Positions 5,269-6,900 of a stretch of 6,900 nucleotides of DNA are shown in pieces; position 1 is the first letter of the stretch; each line of letters begins with the position of its first letter. The notes below the pieces were generated by a model. It was not told where the DNA came from. It did not search any database and saw nothing but the letters and a program-made list of their open reading frames with translations. The stretch is from the NCBI GenBank assembly GCA_031285465.1, contig JAITWD010000322.1, positions 1-6,900 of the forward strand, written 5' to 3'. The translations under genes and the position numbers were made by a program. The DNA comes from Lachnospiraceae bacterium. GTDB taxonomy: Bacteria; Bacillota; Clostridia; Lachnospirales; Lachnospiraceae.

Positions 5269-6126
5269 TCAGACGATTTTTAGAAACAATTCATTTATCC
5301 CCTCATAAAACCCAACCGTCACCACCGTTCTTTCCTCGCCAATTCCGTCAAAAACATACTGCTTGAAAAAGGGAGTGGTCTCCTGCAACGGATTGTCGGT
5401 CTCATACACTCGAGGAGCTCCAAGCCCCATATACTCACTCCACTTGGTAACGATCGCATCCGGATCGATATCTTCCCAACCCAATTCGGTCCGGGCGTAA
5501 AACTCATAAATTTTTCCGTTGTCGCCATCAAGATAGACCTCTAACAATCGATTGGCCTTATTGCTGTTGGTCTGCATATTGGTCAGATGGAGTTTCCAGA
5601 CCGCCACATTATTACGAGGTTCCAGAACATCAATTGCCGAATATAGTACCGCCCCATAGGCCGATTCCTCAACCTCACGCACCGATGCCGGTAAAATCCC
5701 CTCCTCCTTAAATATTTCCAGCTGCCGGTTACAGGTCGCATAGATTTCCGCGTCGGTAATTTCCTGATCGGATGGACCACGATGATTGACCACAAAAGCA
5801 TAATTACCTGTCGCCCGATATTGTGCATCGACCGGCATTTCTGCTCTGGTCATGGCACTTTGTTCACTTTCCGGCAATATCTGACCGCTTAATCCCTGTG
5901 CCACAATAAACAAACGCTCATTACTATTTAGAGTGTACCGGTAACCCGCCCCCATCGTCTCCACCTCTTCCAAATGCGGTTGCCCTAAAATCAACCGATC
6001 CTGATAACGGGCCAATGCTTCCGGTCCCCAAACGGTCGTGCCGATAACCAAAATAGTAAACAACAGAAGAAATACATTGAAAATCATTTGCCTGAACTTG
6101 ACATCATTTATCCTATCATCCCTCAT
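5269..6126 (-). CDS. Membrane-anchored extracytoplasmic protein of unknown function, next to a sensor kinase
   Basis: A 285-residue protein not matched to a named family. Residues 1-13 are charged, 14-34 form one membrane span (core IFNVFLLLFTILVIG), and the rest is hydrophilic and should lie outside the membrane. There is no lipobox cysteine at the N-terminus. Residues 195-212 (LEVYLDGDNGKIYEFYAR) resemble the end of a PepSY-type domain, in which two strands are joined by an acidic turn. A helix at about 123-142 followed by strands at 155-180 could be part of a similar fold. The gene begins 66 nt after the kinase stop and is probably co-transcribed with it. Single-span proteins with PepSY-like folds encoded after a kinase include YycH and YycI, which modulate WalK. 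A similar role here is inference. ATG 6126 has only a weak GGA about 9 nt upstream; an in-frame ATG at residue 14 is an alternative, but it would remove the charged cytoplasmic tail. Confidence 0.8.
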   Translation of the reverse strand: MRDDRINDVKFRQMIFNVFLLLFTILVIGTTVWGPEALARYQDRLILGQPHLEEVETMGAGYRYTLNSNERLFIVAQGLSGQILPESEQSAMTRAEMPVDAQYRATGNYAFVVNHRGPSDQEITDAEIYATCNRQLEIFKEEGILPASVREVEESAYGAVLYSAIDVLEPRNNVAVWKLHLTNMQTNSNKANRLLEVYLDGDNGKIYEFYARTELGWEDIDPDAIVTKWSEYMGLGAPRVYETDNPLQETTPFFKQYVFDGIGEERTVVTVGFYEGINELFLKIV

Positions 6127-6192
6127 CTAAATATCCATGCCTTTCCACTGCTTCTATAAAAAATCCAGAAATCTTTGATTCCCCAAAACCTC

Positions 6193-6900
6193 TCATCCGA
6201 CCGTCTCTTGTTCTTCCGCTGCCAGAACAAAGCTGATCGTGGTACTTTCTCCCGGTATACTGGCAATCTTAAGGCGGCTCTCATGCTGTCTTAGTATCTC
6301 TGCACATAACGCCAAGCCTAAGCCAGCTCCGTTTTTACTGCGGGCTCTTGATTTATCCACCATGTAAAAGGCCTGGGTTATCTTCATCTGCTCCTCTTCC
6401 GGGATGCCCACACCTCGATCCCGGACGGCAAAACAATAGCCGCTCTCGGTCCAATAGCCCTCAACCACGATCACACCACCCACTTCGGATGCCTTGCGGG
6501 CATTATCCACCAGATTGACCAGTACGGTCTTGATCAGGTTGCTTTCAGCGCGGACCATTGCTGGTTCATGACGAAAACGGTAGGTCATGGTGGCATCGGC
6601 CCCAAACATATCGCGCAGATAAACAAAAAACAACTCAGCCGGTATCATCTGCAGATCTACCTCTCCCCGCTTGGTAACAATAATATCCAACAACCGAAAG
6701 GACATTGCCTCCAGACGCTTACCTTCGGTATAGATATAATTAGCCGACATAAAACTCTTTTCCTCATCCAATTTGCGCGACCGGAGCATATCGGCATAAC
6801 CGATGATCGAGGTCAACGGCGTTTTAAGTTCATGGGCAAAGGCACCGACAAACTCTTCACGCGCCTGCAGCTCCTCCTCTAATTTAATAATATTATCCTC
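6193..6900 (-). CDS. Sensor histidine kinase, C-terminal 235 residues (5' end outside window)
   Basis: The reading frame is open to the window edge, so the sensor and membrane portions are missing. The visible part starts with a short coiled-coil (KLEEELQAREE), then the HisKA H-box FAHELKTPLTSIIGYADMLR, with the phosphorylated histidine at visible residue 23 (codon 6834-6832). The HATPase_c domain follows: N-box NLVDNARKAS (129-138), G1 box DRGVGIP (161-167), FYMVDKSRA (178-186) and G2 box GAGLGLAL (191-198). All ATP-binding motifs are intact, so the enzyme should be active. A response regulator gene would be expected upstream, outside the window. Downstream lies the single-span 285-residue protein, suggesting a kinase plus membrane accessory. 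An initiation codon inside the H-box region (TTG 6816) is not credible because it would remove the phosphorylation site. Confidence 0.94.
   Translation of the reverse strand, partial: EDNIIKLEEELQAREEFVGAFAHELKTPLTSIIGYADMLRSRKLDEEKSFMSANYIYTEGKRLEAMSFRLLDIIVTKRGEVDLQMIPAELFFVYLRDMFGADATMTYRFRHEPAMVRAESNLIKTVLVNLVDNARKASEVGGVIVVEGYWTESGYCFAVRDRGVGIPEEEQMKITQAFYMVDKSRARSKNGAGLGLALCAEILRQHESRLKIASIPGESTTISFVLAAEEQETVG

Overview
The window looks like chromosomal DNA of a Gram-positive, mid-GC Firmicute, probably a member of the Clostridia. The reasons are strong AGGAGG-type ribosome binding sites, the gene families present and AT-rich spacers. An Eubacterium/Acetobacterium-type organism is possible, but that is a guess from style, not from a marker gene. 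Every supported gene lies on the minus strand, so the reading order is from high to low coordinates.

Layout in transcription order: (1) 6900-6193, the C-terminal 235 residues of a sensor histidine kinase whose 5' end lies outside the window. (2) 6126-5269, a 285-residue protein with one N-terminal membrane anchor and an extracytoplasmic region ending in a PepSY-like stretch. It is not recognised as a named family; its position after a kinase recalls YycH/YycI-type kinase partners. (3) A 262-bp spacer with two distinct hairpins and a possible promoter. (4) 5006-3681, an MBOAT membrane O-acyltransferase of the AlgI/PatA/DltB type. (5) 3627-2452, an anchored extracellular SGNH/GDSL hydrolase-fold protein with a 9-residue tandem repeat in its linker. 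(6) A 226-bp spacer with a convincing intrinsic terminator, a second hairpin related to one in the first spacer, a 13-bp direct repeat and a small operator-like palindrome. (7) 2225-1, almost all of a short (class II) UvrA-like tandem ABC ATPase that lacks the UvrB-binding region; its last residues run off the window.

How it fits together: the MBOAT and SGNH genes form a typical two-component system for moving an acyl group, usually acetyl, across the membrane onto a cell-envelope polymer. The MBOAT ends in FMYLNF, which resembles the tyrosine-bearing C-terminal motif described for acyl hand-off in Dlt-type systems. The upstream kinase and its membrane-anchored neighbour could form an envelope-sensing unit, and the UvrA-like ATPase belongs to a group that includes drug-tolerance proteins. 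A shared envelope-stress or antimicrobial-tolerance role is an inference from gene order only. The terminator-like and promoter-like signals suggest three separate transcription units. No tRNA, rRNA, CRISPR array, insertion sequence or replication origin was seen.
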